A stretch of DNA of 64,000 bases, taken from the NCBI GenBank assembly GCA_027382625.1, contig JAJKFJ010021574.1:236504-300503 (forward strand), read 5' to 3'. Each line of letters begins with the position of its first letter. The stretch's first letter is position 1. Position numbers and translations under genes: made by a program. Of this stretch, positions 1 through 14,100 are shown piece after piece. Below the pieces are notes generated by a model. It searched no databases. It was given only the letters and a program-made list of their open reading frames with translations, and was not told where the DNA came from. Source of the stretch: Tetmemena sp. SeJ-2015 (lineage: Eukaryota; Ciliophora; Spirotrichea; Sporadotrichida; Oxytrichidae).

Positions 1-3000
1 AAGCTTGATGGTATCGATGATGATAGTGATGGTGAAGAATATAAAGCCAAGGATTACCATGAGTACGCAAGCCACAGGTGGTGTGTACACGAAATAGGAT
101 TCAATTGTATCCCAGCCGCTAATTTAGTTAGACTCATAGGTGTGTTTGAGAACCACGTAAACAAGCGATTCATAGAAGGGCTGGAAGGGATCCTCAGCCA
201 AGATGTACCTGATAACTTTGCTTCCGTCTTTTCCAGTGAGGGCACTCAGAACTGAGCCGACGGTGCTTGGAACTATATAACCAATGACAAGATATAGAAG
301 TCCAATTTGTCTGAAGGCACTATTCGCAGAAGAGAATAAAAAGCCAACCATGTAAGTCAAACTGATAAGTGCAAATCCAAAGCTGGCTAGGATGCCTAAG
401 AACACTCCCCAGTTTTCAGTAAAAGCTTCCACCTTCATAAAAAAGAAAATGAAGCATGATTATCATAGGGAAGAGGAGGGCAACAAAGGCTAAACAAGGT
501 ATAAGGAACAAGCACAAGTCGGCTATATAGTTTCCAACATAATAACCATTCATAAATCAGAATCAAATGTAGTCTTGAAATAAATCATACTTGCTTATCC
601 AAAATCTATTCTATTTTATAATTATAAGGAAGAGTAACCTTATTTACAAAAATCCAAAGTTATGCTTCGTGCTTTTAAATTTTCTTTTCCAGAAATAAAA
701 TTAAAATTGAAACCTATATTCCTTTTCATATATACATTTAAGAATAATAGAGCGGATGCCCATGAAGTGCATTAAGTAGCGAAGTTTAAATTCTCTATCC
801 TGGCAAGGAGCGAGTATGAAAATACCAGAGCAAATACAAAAACCTATCAGCATCCAAAGAGTAAAGAGGAAAGAGATAATGATGATGTACACCATTTTGG
901 TATTATCATCTGCGTCTTTGGGAATTTTAATTGCCCTTAAAATATAAGTTCTTCATTTTTGAGAATGAAGCCATTGAAAATAAGGAAAGAGAATATTGCA
1001 GAAATGAAAGGACTAGCGAGCAACAGCCACATTCTTGGCTCAGTTGAAAATTGTATCATTCTTCTCTTGAATAAATAAAAATGTTTCATACACTAAAATT
1101 GAAAACAGCAGCGACTTGCTAGAAGAAAGATGGCGAGCCTTAAATGTCAAGATAGTTCAAGAAGTCTTAATTGCTTTCTAAGTCATCTCTGTCAATAGTT
1201 CCATATGATTTTAATCAGCTTAAAATACAATATAATCCTCCATCTACGTTGTGAAGTCTTTCTTCAGCCTTAGCAATGCTCACATAAGCGTCCTCTAAAC
1301 TGTTCATTTCAATATCGATATAGACAAATGGGAATTTCCTTTCTAGCTCAAGGAGCAGCTCAGGTATCTTTGGTTGTTGATCGAAGGGTACAAGATATAT
1401 AAGCTTCTTTTGAGTTGAGTCAAAGCTTTCTTCACAACCTACAATCAGCCCAGAGTCCAATAGCACTTCGTCAATTTACTACTTTGCTTACACGAATAGA
1501 TCAAAGCATTGTGGAGATGCTTTCGCTTCGATTAGCAAATTGTATCCCACACCAAAACTTAAAAATCTACAATCCTTTTTAAGACAAACGCTTTTTAATG
1601 TTGAAAGGGGTGTCTAGAGCAAGCAATTTACCATGCGACATGATTTCATCAATTTAATAGATAATCAAATGATGCAAATCCTTTCAGCAAGTTCATCAGC
1701 CTCTTCAAGATGCTAGGTGCTCATTATGATGGATCTTCCTTACTTGATTTGCCTGATCAAATTCCAAACCTGTCTTCTCGATTCTACGTCTAAACCTGAA
1801 GTAGGTTCATCTAGGATAATTAGCTTTGACCCTCCGATAAGAGCCATTCCCAAAGACAGCTTTCTCTTCATGCCTCCAGAGAGAGTCTTTGAAAGTTTGT
1901 TCATGTGCTCTGTCAATAAGACCTATATAAAGTAAGTAATGTCCGTAATGATTAAGACGACTTGAAGTGTATCTCTGATTTATTGATTTATTTCATTAGG
2001 AGGAATATCCTTGAGCTCACACACTAGTCTTAGATGCTCCTCGCATGTTAGATTTTCAAAGAGTACGTCGAATTGTTAGCAGAGACCCAAGCTCTATCTA
2101 ACACCATCCATATCTTCCATCAAGCTATGACCGTATACTACAAAATATTCATACTACACAATTATAAATTCAATCTTCAATTTAATATCTTAAGATCTTG
2201 AACAATCTTACTGTTAGCATCACCACTTGTAGGTTGTAGGACACCTGTCATCATATAGATGGCAGTAGTTTTTCCAGCTCCATTGTGCCCGAGCAAGGTG
2301 AAGACTTCATTTGCTTGAATATCTAAGCTCAAGTCATCCACAGCCTTGAAGGTTCCGAATTTCTTGGTTAGCTTTTTTATTTGAATGGGTGCCTAATTAA
2401 TATATTTAGCTGATTCATGAATAGCCAATTTTAATAATAAGAAATTGAAAGGTTAATTGAGAATCTATCTTTGTAATTAGAATAAATTTTGCTGATGAGA
2501 GTGTTAATTATAGTATTAATTTGGATAGATGAAAGATAGATTACTCTATTTTTGTCAGAATGTTATATATAAGAACCGGATGAAATGTATAAGATAAAAT
2601 ATCTTTGGAGTGGCTACAAAAATTGTATTGAAACTTACCTATCCATTGAAAACGATAGGCTGGCTTTCTCTGTTAGCTTCGTCGTCTTGGTTGATGAGAG
2701 AGACATATTCTTGTGGTCTGTTTCTTCTCCTTCTGAGACAAAAGCATGGGTGTTTAGCGATTCCGTACGTGTCTGGAATTACTTAGTCCAAATAGACGTA
2801 TAGTATGTAGTGGAGAGGAATGTTCAAGATCAAACAAATCCATGCCACGACGAGAGGAGTGTCAATGTCAGTTTAAAATATGCACACACAATTTTTCTAT
2901 ATCATTCTTAAATAATTATTGCATCTAATGATAAATTGGCTATGTTTAATTTGAGCCAGTTTTAGCACAACTTGATAAGATGACAGTCATTGGGAAGTGA

Positions 3001-3770
3001 GGAAGCCAGTAGAAGAGTGGGAGTAATGATTGATTATTCTGATATATAGCTATGAAAATGGCCATGGGGAGAATAAGTGCGAGTTACCCAATCTACACTG
3101 CAAGTTTTGAATCTGAGAAAAAGGTAGTGATGAATAGGGTGTAAAGAATGAAAGCCATAGCGTAGAGCACAACTGCGATGAAGAAAGGCACGATCATTGC
3201 TCCTTCTAGGTAGCCAACAACTGAGAAGGTCAGCACCACTAAAAGTGCAGTGAAGATTGAGAAGATCATTAAAATCTAAAGTCATGGTCTTAAAATGTTG
3301 ACTTTATAAGATGAGTTGAGTGAAGAAAAAACTGAGGCCATAAGCTCCAGTTTTGAGACTGAGGATCTTCAGAGTTTCTCTCATCTTTTGCTCTTTCTCA
3401 ATAACAACTTAACTCAGTACGAATCTAGCAGCTGTCGAGAAGCAAATGGGGATGGCGATACCCATTGTAACAACCACGAATACTATAAAGAAATTAGACT
3501 CGTTTAAAGATGGTGATAATTAGTTGAAATAAGTTAGCGAGCTCTTTATGAGACATGATTTATACTTACTACCAGTTGAATTGACATCAGCTTTTGTTTA
3601 AAAGTAACCAAAGAAGAAGCATATGACTACAGGTGAAATAATTTTTGCATTGAGTTTTAAAAAATAAATGATATGTTAGAAATGAACTCCCAAATAGTTT
3701 GCTTCCAGAGTCTTTTCTTGAGCGTGATATTTTTGGAAATCAGCGCTTTGAGCTACCTAAAGAATCCCAT
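1..3770 (-). CDS. ABCA-type ABC transporter (3' end beyond left edge)
   Basis: Reads right to left from an ATG at 3770 (begins [14 protein letters not shown]). In order: a first membrane half with [13 protein letters not shown] and several hydrophobic helices (about 3500-2960), then a nucleotide-binding domain. Walker [10 protein letters not shown] is at about 2255-2295, the ABC signature [18 protein letters not shown] and Walker [13 protein letters not shown] at about 1780-1880. A second membrane region (about 1-440) includes a long hydrophobic run and continues off the edge. TMD-NBD-TMD with the ABCA-like charged motif before the helices fits subfamily A (lipid/sterol transport in other eukaryotes). 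The substrate is unknown. AT-rich breaks between the pieces (for example near 3250-3330, 2400-2800, 1470-1700, 450-700, 900-1200) are probably IESs or introns. TAA/TAG are read as Gln. The family call is firm; exact piece borders are not resolved. Confidence 0.85.
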
Positions 3771-3967
3771 ACTAAGCTCTTTCTAATTTTATATATTTAC
3801 AATTAGAGTCTTAATTTCTCATTTTAAGATCCATTTCATCCACTCACTCGTAATTAACAATTTTAGCCTAAGAGTGATTATTCTACCTCATACTCTCCTC
3901 TCTTGATAAAGTTTGAAATGAGTAGAATTTTTATTGATAAGATAATTAATTAGTTATTAAATTAGAA

Positions 3968-6900
3968 ATGAGCAGTAATCTATATCCCGAAGGGAGGCAG
4001 CAGCAGCCACTGCAAATTCACAGTTCACTCCATCTGGGGCTTTCCATACTTAGAGTATTCTCCCCTTAGCACTCTTCCAATGGCTTTTTCTTCAATCTAT
4101 AGGGATAGACCAATCTTCCCCACAATGAATTTGCTCCCTAATAAAACCCTATGACTGGAAATTCAAGGCAGCAAACTCAAATAAACAATAACCACCATCA
4201 GCAGCAGACCTTCCCAAAAAATGTGCAATCCAATAAACTCTACTTAAATAGTGAAACTTTGTATATTATTAAAAACGATAGCTTCAAATTCAATCTAACC
4301 TAATGGATTATATTCATAGAGTTCTACTGTATTTAAAATTAATTTGGATAACTTCTAAGCTTTCGGACCTCAAGGCTAGTTTTAAACTCCTTCGTTCATA
4401 GATTCCTTATTAGCATGTGGCTACTCCTCAGAGCAACAATTTCTAGCACACTCCCCTAGTGGAAGCCAGAAATCTCGGAATAGCCGCAAATAATAATTAA
4501 AAACTTTAAAGAGCCAATGGAGCCGCTCATAGAAGAACCTAAAGCAAGAGCTAATACGCCCCTCTGACCTAATAAATCATAGCCACTCATCAATTATACA
4601 CATATATGTTACTTCCATAGCAGGACAGCACTTAGAGTAACTTTTAGAGGGTGAAAGAGGAAACCTAACATCGGAGCAACTAGGCAGCGAAGAGGATTTG
4701 ATGCAGTTATTTATGAATGGGGGTCTCCCAAATTCAAATTAGAGGACTATGGGCTTCGAATATCACTAAAAAGCAACTCAAGCAGCCTAGAATCAATAAA
4801 TTATGAATGAAGGAAATAAAATGAAAGTTACGAAGATAAACTACTTTAAAGTATTTGCTTTATTTTTTTTTCTCAATTGATTTACTTAAATCTAATACTA
4901 AAATGTCCGTGGAAAATAACAAAGCAGACACTTACAATGAAGAGTCGGGCTCAGTTGAATCTCGAAACTTGAAGATGAAACTTAACTCAGTCAAGACTGA
5001 CACAAATGATAAGAGGAGCTTCGATAAGATAAAGCTGTCGCACTTATCCTCTCAACTAGGGGCAAATCTTGGAGACTCCACTGAAGACATTCTCTCTAAC
5101 AAACACTCCACAACAAAGTCCGCAAAGAACAGAGACCGCCATTAATCCAATAATTTCACAAATACTATGACTACTCCCCACGCTCACCATCATCAGAATT
5201 TCATGATGAATTTCTCACCGGATTTGAGAAAGCAGAAGTTAGACTAATTTTATCAAGTATAAAATCAGGAGCAAGCACAGTTCCAGCTACTCTTCAAAAA
5301 GTTGGCACGAAGTAGTTTTATCCCAGTACTCTTTTGAATCATCAACAGCAACTTCAGTTTAATGATCTCATGACCACTTAAAATCTGCATTCTCAGTTCC
5401 AATAGATCAATGTGAATCACAATACTCAAAAGCAAGATCATAGCTAAAGAGGTACTCATAATTAAATGCAGAGTCCTGATAAAAACTATTACATGCTTCA
5501 ATAAAGGCAGATTAACCAGCAAAACACATAAGGAACTTAGCCTGCTTTTTACAAGAATCAGGGCAAAAACCATCCTGAACGTGAGCTTCCACTCTCTAAT
5601 TTCAATCTTTAGCATCATTCAGAGCATTAGAGCTAGTAGAACACAAACCGGGAAGTCTTCCTGCTTAGGGGTAGCTTAAATCTAATTTTGAGGTAAATTA
5701 GTTAGGTGGCCAAGTCCAAGCAACTAATAAAAACTAAGAAAGAATAACTTAACAACAACAATTCTAAAAGAGTTCCAGTTTAAAAAAGACTAAAAAGGGC
5801 AGAAGTAGCTTAAAAGAAGATAAGTTTAAGTAAGAGAAACAACTTTTAAGAATAGTTATCATTTTATAAATAACTGCAGTTTTCTCCAGATCTGTAAAGC
5901 GATGAACTTTAGATTGTATCTCTTCCTCAACATCTAAATAGTAATAGTTTCTTTTGAAAAAATTGTGTGAGATTTTTCTAAACTTTGAAGGAGGCTTTTT
6001 AGAAGGGAGGAAGTCCTCACATAATGCTAAGAAAGTGAATCACTATCGCTATGACTCAGTAAAATACGGAATTGAGGGAGATCTAGTTGATTTTGAGATT
6101 GAAGAAGATTTCGTTATTGAAAAAGCCAAACAAAGAAGTATAGAGAATCTATAGCAAGATAGGGAGAGAAGCATATCAGACTTTAATTCTCAACAAATAG
6201 GAAGCATTTAAGCTCAAAGAGAACTCAACTTGAATAGATCCTACTAAGATTTTAAAATTCTGTTTTAGAAAAAAAGGAGAGAATTTAAAGGGTGTTAATT
6301 TTTAAAAGATTTAGATATGAACAATTCATCAGAGGGACTTGCTTCAATAGAAGATTAGGAGGCATTAGAGCCTCTAGCGAAGAATCGATTTAAATATCAG
6401 GACTCTGAAGAAGATGAAGAAGATCTAGATGAAGAGGAATTAAAGGAAGAGGTATGTGACCTCCCGCCTAAAATAGAGGACTTACAAGTAGAGGAATACG
6501 ATGATTCCGAGGAGATGTTCAAATTCGGGCGAGGTGGAACTGCAGGTGGAAGCCTGCAAAGTAATCACCAAGGGTATGAAGATGAAGAGGAGGATGATGA
6601 GATTAATAATGATGCGCCTACTGTTGTAATTGATGATAACTCCTTCTGTGAAAAAGAAATTGACAGCAGCCCGGAGGGTTTTAATGAAGAAGGTTTGAGA
6701 GATAGAGTAGTAAACTCTAACATAGAGTTCGCTCTCAAGTCTATAAAGCTACTTGAGGAAGAGGAAGAAGCGCAGAGCAAAAAGAAGAAAGTCACCATTA
6801 TAAGTGTGGAAGAAGAGGAGGATTTAATTGCACAGATTAATGACATTAGAGATAGAATAAAGAGAGGTGAAACTGTGGCTTAATAGAAGTAGAAAGTGTA

Positions 6901-9276
6901 AATGGTGTCTGGAGAGGGTAGCTCAGGCATCATAGGGGAGGGAAAAGCCATTAAAATAAGAAGAATTAGTAGTTTGAGGAGTTCAATTTTCCAGTTCAAA
7001 TGAACTCACTCAGCAATTATGAAGACTAGTATTATAGCTCTAACGATGGATAGGGAGCTCATACTTAAAACCTATAGCAAAAGATTCTAGACTTGCAGTC
7101 TCATTTCAGGTCAGTTGATGATATCACTCACGCTGGATTCGTTAACAATAACCAGCAACATTCTAGACAGCAAAATAGCAACCTAGATAAGCAACCAAAT
7201 CATATGTGCATATATTCTGGCTTATGTTTGAATCATTTCTCGCACAATGTCCCAAAGCCTCCTCTTTACTCGTTAACTTTTGCACATCCTCACGATCCAG
7301 AAAAAGAGGTCCAGACCAATCCTCTAGCAGGTCTTTCGCAAAAGCAAACTTTCCATTCAATAGATCAAAATGCGCCCACAAACTGCATCATCATGGATGG
7401 CCCTAACATTTTTGAAAAGAAGAAGCAACGCTATGAGAAGATTTAGAGAATGAGAGGAACTCTTAATCCTTAGAATGGAGGGTTAAGCAGTGAAGTCATA
7501 AACTAAATCTCATTTATTTATGGAACTTTTCTTGCCCATATTGTTTTATCCTAGCACAAGAGGAGTAGGGATGATACTACTCCTAATGGAGGCATAAGCT
7601 CAAGTGTCTCAAATAATGTTCCATCAAGTTAGAAAAAGTCAAACGAAAACTCTTCTTGCAAAGGCTCGACTATCTCTAATCTATAAATTAATTCTTATAT
7701 ACTTACATAGGATAATAGTACGATTTACTAACTAGTACTGAATAAGTGCTGGTTTTTAAATTGATTATTATTTATATTCCTCAAATTTTACTTTACTTTA
7801 AGTCTTATATACTATAGAGGTATTAATTATTAATCTGAAAGTAAACAAGTTCAGCACAAGTCTGACAGCTTAAAAGTCTAGCAGTAAGAAAAGTAAAGCC
7901 AATAAATCTACAGTCACTAAGATTTAGCAGACTCTGAAGCCACTTAGCTAGCACATTTAGTCTAAATCCAGACAAGTCTCAAATATTCATTAGCTCTATT
8001 AGCAAAACAAAGGTGGCGTACACTCCCATGAGCTAGTTGTAATGCCTCTGACAACTCCAAACTAGTAACTTCTCGGAAGTTTGTGTCAAAAGATGACGGG
8101 TCAAGTCATTCATTAAAGAGGGGCAACTCTAAGAATAAATCTACTCATGAAAATAATCAAATCTCAAAATGAGACCGAGTCTTATTTTCATTTTATCTCT
8201 AGTTAGGGTGGGAATTTTCTACTCTATAGTATAAAGAAAGGATCTACCATTAACCCAGCCTCTTCATCTTTAGGAGGTAATAGCATAGGTCTATCTTAAG
8301 AAAAGAGTGCCCTCAAAAAGAAAATAATGCAAAAGTCAAAGAAGTAGATGCAATCTGTCGGGACTGTTGCTCTTATGGAGCAGAGTAATGGTTCTTAAAC
8401 TAGGCAGATAATAAATAATTTAGTGATTAACATCGGTCAAGAGCAGCCAGTAATGATCCATTCCTCTTCTTTCAAGAAAATGAAAACTCCCAAAGTGAAA
8501 CTCGCAGAGGATTTGCTTATGTCTTAGGGGTCTAGCAGTGGAACTCAAGACCTTAATTTTAATCACTAGTTTAATCTTGGGATGAGCTCCTCTAAGAGAA
8601 TGACAGATATTCACCCCCACCATGTAAGTAACATAGGATAATTCAAGATCCTCGGAGGCTAGAGCGTTAAGAACAATTCTACTACTAACTCCTACAAAAA
8701 CCCTTTCTTCGCTTCTTTGAAATTGGGCACCACTTAATTCGAGGATTCTCAAGGAGGAGGAAATGCTCTAGACTTTGCAAATGTTAAAAATAAGTCCACT
8801 TCCTAAAACGAGAGAAGGATGACCGCTCACTCTTTGCAGAAAATGCCCAATACTTTGAGCAATATGCCTGTATAATCTCAGTTTAAGGGCACTTAGAAGT
8901 CTAGCTCTCATTAAATTTAAAGCTAGGCTAAGTCTGTCCCTGCTAGTGAGAAAGTTATGACAGGCGTGGATCCCTCTTTCCTCTCTAAGCTGATCAAAAC
9001 TAAGCAAGAAACTCAACTATCCCTATATTTATCTATACTTCTTAAACTGACCACGCTTTCGAAAATCTAAAGAGAAGACTGAATGGGGGAACTCAACTCT
9101 CTAATTTTAGCTTGAACTCTCAACGCCAAGATCCTTAATCCCTAAGTGTGGTTAACACACTTAAAGTAAGCGGTGGGGCAAATACAGTTACGCAGGGGAC
9201 AGAGAAGAATCAGTTTATCGAATTCGAGAAGAAGTACAAGAAGCTCTCGAATATGATTAGCAAAATTTTACAATGA
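3968..9276 (+). CDS. Large Q/N/S-rich low-complexity protein
   Basis: Starts at ATG 3968 (MSSNLYPEGRQQQPLQIH) and ends at TGA 9274-9276 (..NMISKILQ). Open only with TAA/TAG as Gln. The reading frame jumps several times at AT-rich spots (near 4560, 4860, 5230-5650, 6300, 6970, 7680-7850), as expected for IESs or introns. The product is rich in Gln, Asn, Ser and Lys, with acidic runs (about 6410-6850, EDEEEDDEINN and LLEEEEEAQSKKKK). One less biased stretch at about 7090-7440 contains MCIYSGLCLNHF and KKKQRYEKIQRMRG. The family is not recognised. It might be two adjacent genes, because frame continuity was checked only piecewise. A nuclear or scaffold role would be guesswork. Confidence 0.6.
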
Positions 9277-9563
9277 ATATATATAAATTAAAATTGCATG
9301 AAAAACACACTAAGTTTTAATCCTTTATTTATTAGTTTAGAAAATATTAATTTTTAGGATGGAATCCGATATAAGTAATTGATGAGATAATTTTAATCCA
9401 CAAAAATAATTTAAACACCTCTAATCATTATCGTTAGATGTATAGCGAATGAATGATTGAATCAGAGTTGGTGTTGTATGATTGCCCATATTAATTTATA
9501 TTCTGATGATGATCAGCTATGTTCAAGTTAAAATTTAAGACACAAGTTTAAAGTAAGTTGTGC
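9277..9563. other. AT-rich intergenic spacer between convergent genes
   Basis: It lies between two convergent stop codons. I see no reading frame of note, no repeat and no RNA gene; it is AT-rich like other spacers here. Confidence 0.5.
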
Positions 9564-10856
9564 TCAGTGAAGGGCTTCGAAGATTTCTCTAAAAGATCCA
9601 CCATCTTCAGATAAGAGCTAAGCTCTCAAGTACTCCTTGAATTAGGATAATGCAATAAATTAAAATTTAAATCTCCTTCTAAGAAAAAGATTATGAATAT
9701 TTAAATAATGCCATATCTTCTAACTTATCTTTAAATAGTTTGATGAATATCTAAGGAATATGTTAAATTAAAATCTCTGAATAGCTCTGCTGCAAGTTAG
9801 ATTGAAGGGTTACTAAAGTCTAAGTTCTCAATCTGATCTGAGTCAGTTACCTGAGCATTCTATTAGGCCTTTGGCTTCTTGGCTACCTTTTGGTCTGGTG
9901 CTTCAGCTGGCTGAGAGTTTTCAGTGGCGGGGGAAGGTGTTGGTGCGGGAGTATTGTTTCCTTGTTTATTAGTGGAGTCCTTTTAAGAACCATCGATGTT
10001 TAAATCGTCGAATTTGAGACCGAATGACTGCATGAGCTTCTCAGTCTTGTTTTTAAATGTCTCAACAGTCTCAGCCAAGTCCTTCACCAAATAACAATTA
10101 TAAATTGAGCTTGTATTTGATATCGTTGTAATATTTCTTCATATCTTCGAAAGGGTTCCATTGAGCGAGTAAGTAACTATGAACTGCAGTCTGCACTCTA
10201 TTGAAAGCCTGAGACTAGCTTGCTGGTGTAGATGCCTTCTTGAATGATGAATAGCCTCTCTATGCTTCAGCTAAGTAGGCCTCAGGTGAGAGAGAATCGT
10301 CAAAGCTTAAATCATTCTCATTCACTTCTGCCAAAAATGGAAGAGGAACCGCCATTGTCCATCTATTTGAAAAATTAAATTTCAGTATCTTAATTTAAGA
10401 ATGGTCCAAGGGAGTGCTGTGTTTACTACTTTTCTTATCGCAAATTTAGCTACCTTCTCAAGAATAGGTCCTCCAACTTTAGTGGCCACTTTCATAATTG
10501 GGGCCAGCCTTTAAAATCCATTTTTAATCGTGTTTAAGTCGAAACCATTCACCTCAGAGAGCATCTCTGGCTCTATTTCTGCAAATGAACTGGCCTCAGC
10601 CAAAATATACTCTGCCAACTCTGAGTCTATCTGCTGCTCTTAATATTAAATGCTCAAAATTTATAGTAGTATTCTCATTAAGATTAAGACTATCTGAAAC
10701 TGCTTAGTGAGTAGATAACTAGCCAAACTCTCTGGAGCTTAACTGTGCAAATAGTCTGTCCTATAGTAGAGTAGACTTGATGCTTGCTTGCGAGGTTGAA
10801 GTGGCAAGTGCACCCAGGAGAAGGATAATGGCTCTAAGGTTTCTAATTTGCTGCAT
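9564..10856 (-). CDS. Putative secreted protein of unknown function
   Basis: ATG at 10856, TGA at 9564-9566. The N terminus MQQIRNLRAIILLLGALATS, followed by TSQA, looks like a cleavable signal peptide. The body is mixed helical/charged (for example LAEYILAEASSFAEIEPEML and LAPIMKVATKVGGPILEKVA). A Pro/Thr/Ala-rich linker follows (APTPSPATENSQPAEAPD), then a C terminus LRAQLLSEDGGSFREIFEAL. Frame breaks near 10640-10680, 10380-10440 and about 10090-10120 (AATTTATAATTGTTATTTG) mark IESs or introns. It lies downstream of and in the same orientation as the kinase gene, with a 275-bp gap. Family not recognised. Confidence 0.65.
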
Positions 10857-11131
10857 TGATAAATAAGTTTTAGTATATTGGTGGGGACTCGTTCCCTTCG
10901 CTTCTTTGATAAATAAATTTTATTTAAATTTAACTCCTAACTGCTACTCATGATTAAACTTGGATGATAGAGAGTGAATTGAACTTGCTGAAGTTTAATA
11001 CTTAAGTTAGAGAATACAAACTTTCTACGACTCTTTCTTTGTGACTTTATGACTTTAATTGTTTTCTTAATCATAGAAATTTACACTTGTATGAAAGATA
11101 GAAGCACTCTTGACTATCTTCATATAACTGA

Positions 11132-14100
11132 TCACTGATTACCAGGATAGGAGTACTTCTCTATCTCTTCCTTTATCTTAGGGGAGTTAGGCTCTGTGAG
11201 AGTGTAGGCTTGGAACTTGCTCTGGCCTTCAGCTTGACTTCTCATGTTGTGAATGTCCTTGAACTCAGAGAACCATGGGTGGTTCAGCACCTCCTCGAGA
11301 GTAGGGCGCTTGTGTCTATTCTTCTCAAGAAGTCTCTTACAGAGATCCTTTCCTTCCTTAGTGACCTTGTCCCAAGGGTGGAAAGAGAAATCGGGAGGAT
11401 CATAAATAGTCTGGCGTGCAATCTCTCTATCATCTTCATCATCGAAGGGCAAGACTCTACTAAGCAAGAGATAGATTATAACTCCGAGAGACCAGAGATC
11501 CACTTCTTTGCCATAGGGCTTTTGAAGCAAAACTTCAGGGGCCACATAAGACAAAGTTCCGAAGGGGTCGAGTGAAGTCTCATTAGGTCCAATAATCTTA
11601 GAGAGACCGAAGTCCACAATCTTAAGATCAGAGTTTTCACCGTTGTCAGCCATCAAGATGTTTTCGGGCTTCAGATCACGATGTGCGACTCCGAAAGAGT
11701 GCAAGTAATAGAGAGCAGTGGCAATCTAATGAGAAATAACCTTAGCTCTGTGCTCGGAAACAGTGAACTTTCTCTTCTCGAGATAGGTAAATAGATCTCC
11801 TCCGCACAAGTTCTCCATAACAATGTGAATATAGTCCTAGTTCTCAAAGATATCGAGCAATCTAATGATGTAGGGATGCTGACACATCTTCAAGATTTCA
11901 ATCTCACGTCTCTATAGCTCAACATCAGAGACTGTCATCTCTTTCTTTGACATGATCTTAACAGCCACGACCTTTCCTGTCTTCTTATGAACAGCTGACT
12001 TGACCAGACCGAATTTACCCTTGCCAAGAGTCTCTTTGATTTCGTAAAAATCGTTGAGGGAAGAGTAACCGATAACTTTCTTGATGGCTTTGATCCATCT
12101 ATCCTTCTCTTCTTGAGTAAGGAGGTAGTAAGTTCGGACCTTATTGGGTGGGAAAATGAGTTTGAAGGGGTAAAGAACAGTGGTTGCATCAAGATGCTCT
12201 TCTGGCTCATCCTTAATGAAAACTCCGACCAAGTTGTGCATACCCTTGTGCTTGTCCTCATGCTTATTCTTATAGACGTAGAGTTCCTTACCGAGAAGGC
12301 AGTACCAGTATTTCTTAAGCTTAGTCTCAGTGGCCTTTCTAATCATCTCTCCCTCTATCTATACGGAGTTTTTGTCATCTTGATGGAAGAAACTCTCCAT
12401 CTTCTTAGCTCCTCCTTAGAGGATGATTAAATCAACAACAGCAATTATTCCCTCACCAAATATATCTAGGATGTTAGTAGGTGACATCATAACTTGATTC
12501 TTGAGAGAGACTCTGTTGTCTCCTACTTATTTGACTTAGCTTTATGACTGGTTGGGAAGTCTGATGGCATCAAAGCGGGTGGGAGAACCCGGCTCATCGA
12601 TACCATTCATCCTGAGCTTCTCCAACTCTTCCTGTCTGTGGCGTTTGTCTTGGTGGCAAAGCTTACTAGACTTGAAGTTGGATATGGCTATCTAGTTAAT
12701 CTTGTCGGCGTCTATCACTTCCTCTCCAGGTTCTGACATGACAGCATCTTGGATGCCAGTAGTTGGCTGAACACCACTGTACTTCTGTAGGAGGGAGGAA
12801 GTCTGTAGGTTAGTCCCTCTGAACATGGTTTGAATTGGAGACAATAATAATTAAGATATGGGGATTGACTACTTTAAACAACTTGCTCATAATTTTAGGA
12901 CTAGCAATAGTCTTTTTAGTAGGGGGTGCATTCATCGGAGCAGAAGCTTAGTTTTTAGGTGATCCCTCTGAGGATTTGGGCCCTTGGCTCACGAACTTCT
13001 CGTAGTTCTTCTTATATCTGAAGAAGTTCTCACTGCAAGGCAGAGATGACTGCAGCAATATCATAATCTAAATTAAGTGGGTTAGCTTATCACTTTCAAA
13101 GTCAAAATCTTATTAATCTCATGAATATGTGAGTAACTGCCAATTTATTTATTGCAAAATAGTATTATTCTTAATAAATAGACTCATAGGTGCAGGGATA
13201 TTCCCTTTATATAATATTGAAAGAGAGAAGAGGCAAATTGGCTCATGTTAGGCCACTCTTGCCTTATTTTTACGAGACAAATATGAAAAGCAACTTACTG
13301 ATAGGAACATCTCTGAGGACACCTCTTCATTTATTTATTAGAACTCCTCGAGTGATAGTCAAAAAATAAAAATTCAACTTAGTAAAAAATTTAAAATTAA
13401 GTCTCTTCCTCTCTCCAAAAACTTACTCGATAAGTTTATGGATCTCCTCCTGGGTTTAAATTCTATCAAGGAACACCTCTCTATTTTAAGAATAATTATA
13501 GACACGAACTTCCCAGAAATAAAATATAAGTATAAATTTTAGAGAGATTCCCTCTTTCTGCCTTTCTAGAGGAATCAATCCAACCAGAGCAAAGAAGCAT
13601 GTCTTTAGAGTTAATTTAGCTCTCTTCGCTTCTTTAAATACCCTCACGATGTGGAGGGTTTCAGTTAGTCGCCATGAAATATAGCTGTGGCTGGTTTACG
13701 AAAATAGAAGTTTGGAAGAAATAATTTATAAGAGGCATGAGTTACCTTAGAGTTCCTGGTTAGTATTTGAGAAATAAAAAAGGGATCAGAGTGCAGCTCT
13801 CTTTCTTTTAATCTTATAATAAGACACTTACTTTCCACCACCCTCACTGGTGAATTTTCCTTCGCCCTGCACTCCTCCAATGATTGTCTTTTCAATAGGA
13901 ATGTGAGAAAGCACTAAACGCACATCCTCCTTCTTGATAAAGCCATCTTTGTCGAAGTCGTACCTAAAATTAAATTATGAATATTCTGGCTAAAAAGATG
14001 GAGTCGCCAAATAAAATATAATTGGTCTCTTTTTATCTCTACTAACAGGTTTGTTAGCAAGCAGGAAAGACTTGACAAGGGTGAATTGTCAATAGTCATA

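Noticed and set aside
6565..6846. Minus-strand Ser-rich frame
   Set aside because: Complement of the acidic GAA/GAG run in the plus-strand gene.
12824..12826. ATG at 12826 (MFRGTNLQ) as the start of the kinase gene
   Set aside because: The 37-bp IES at 12841-12877 joins it in frame to upstream EF-hand coding sequence, so it is an internal Met.
13062..13064. ATG at 13064 (MILLQSSLPCSEN) as a gene start
   Set aside because: A splice acceptor lies just before it and joining to EMFLS is in phase; also internal.
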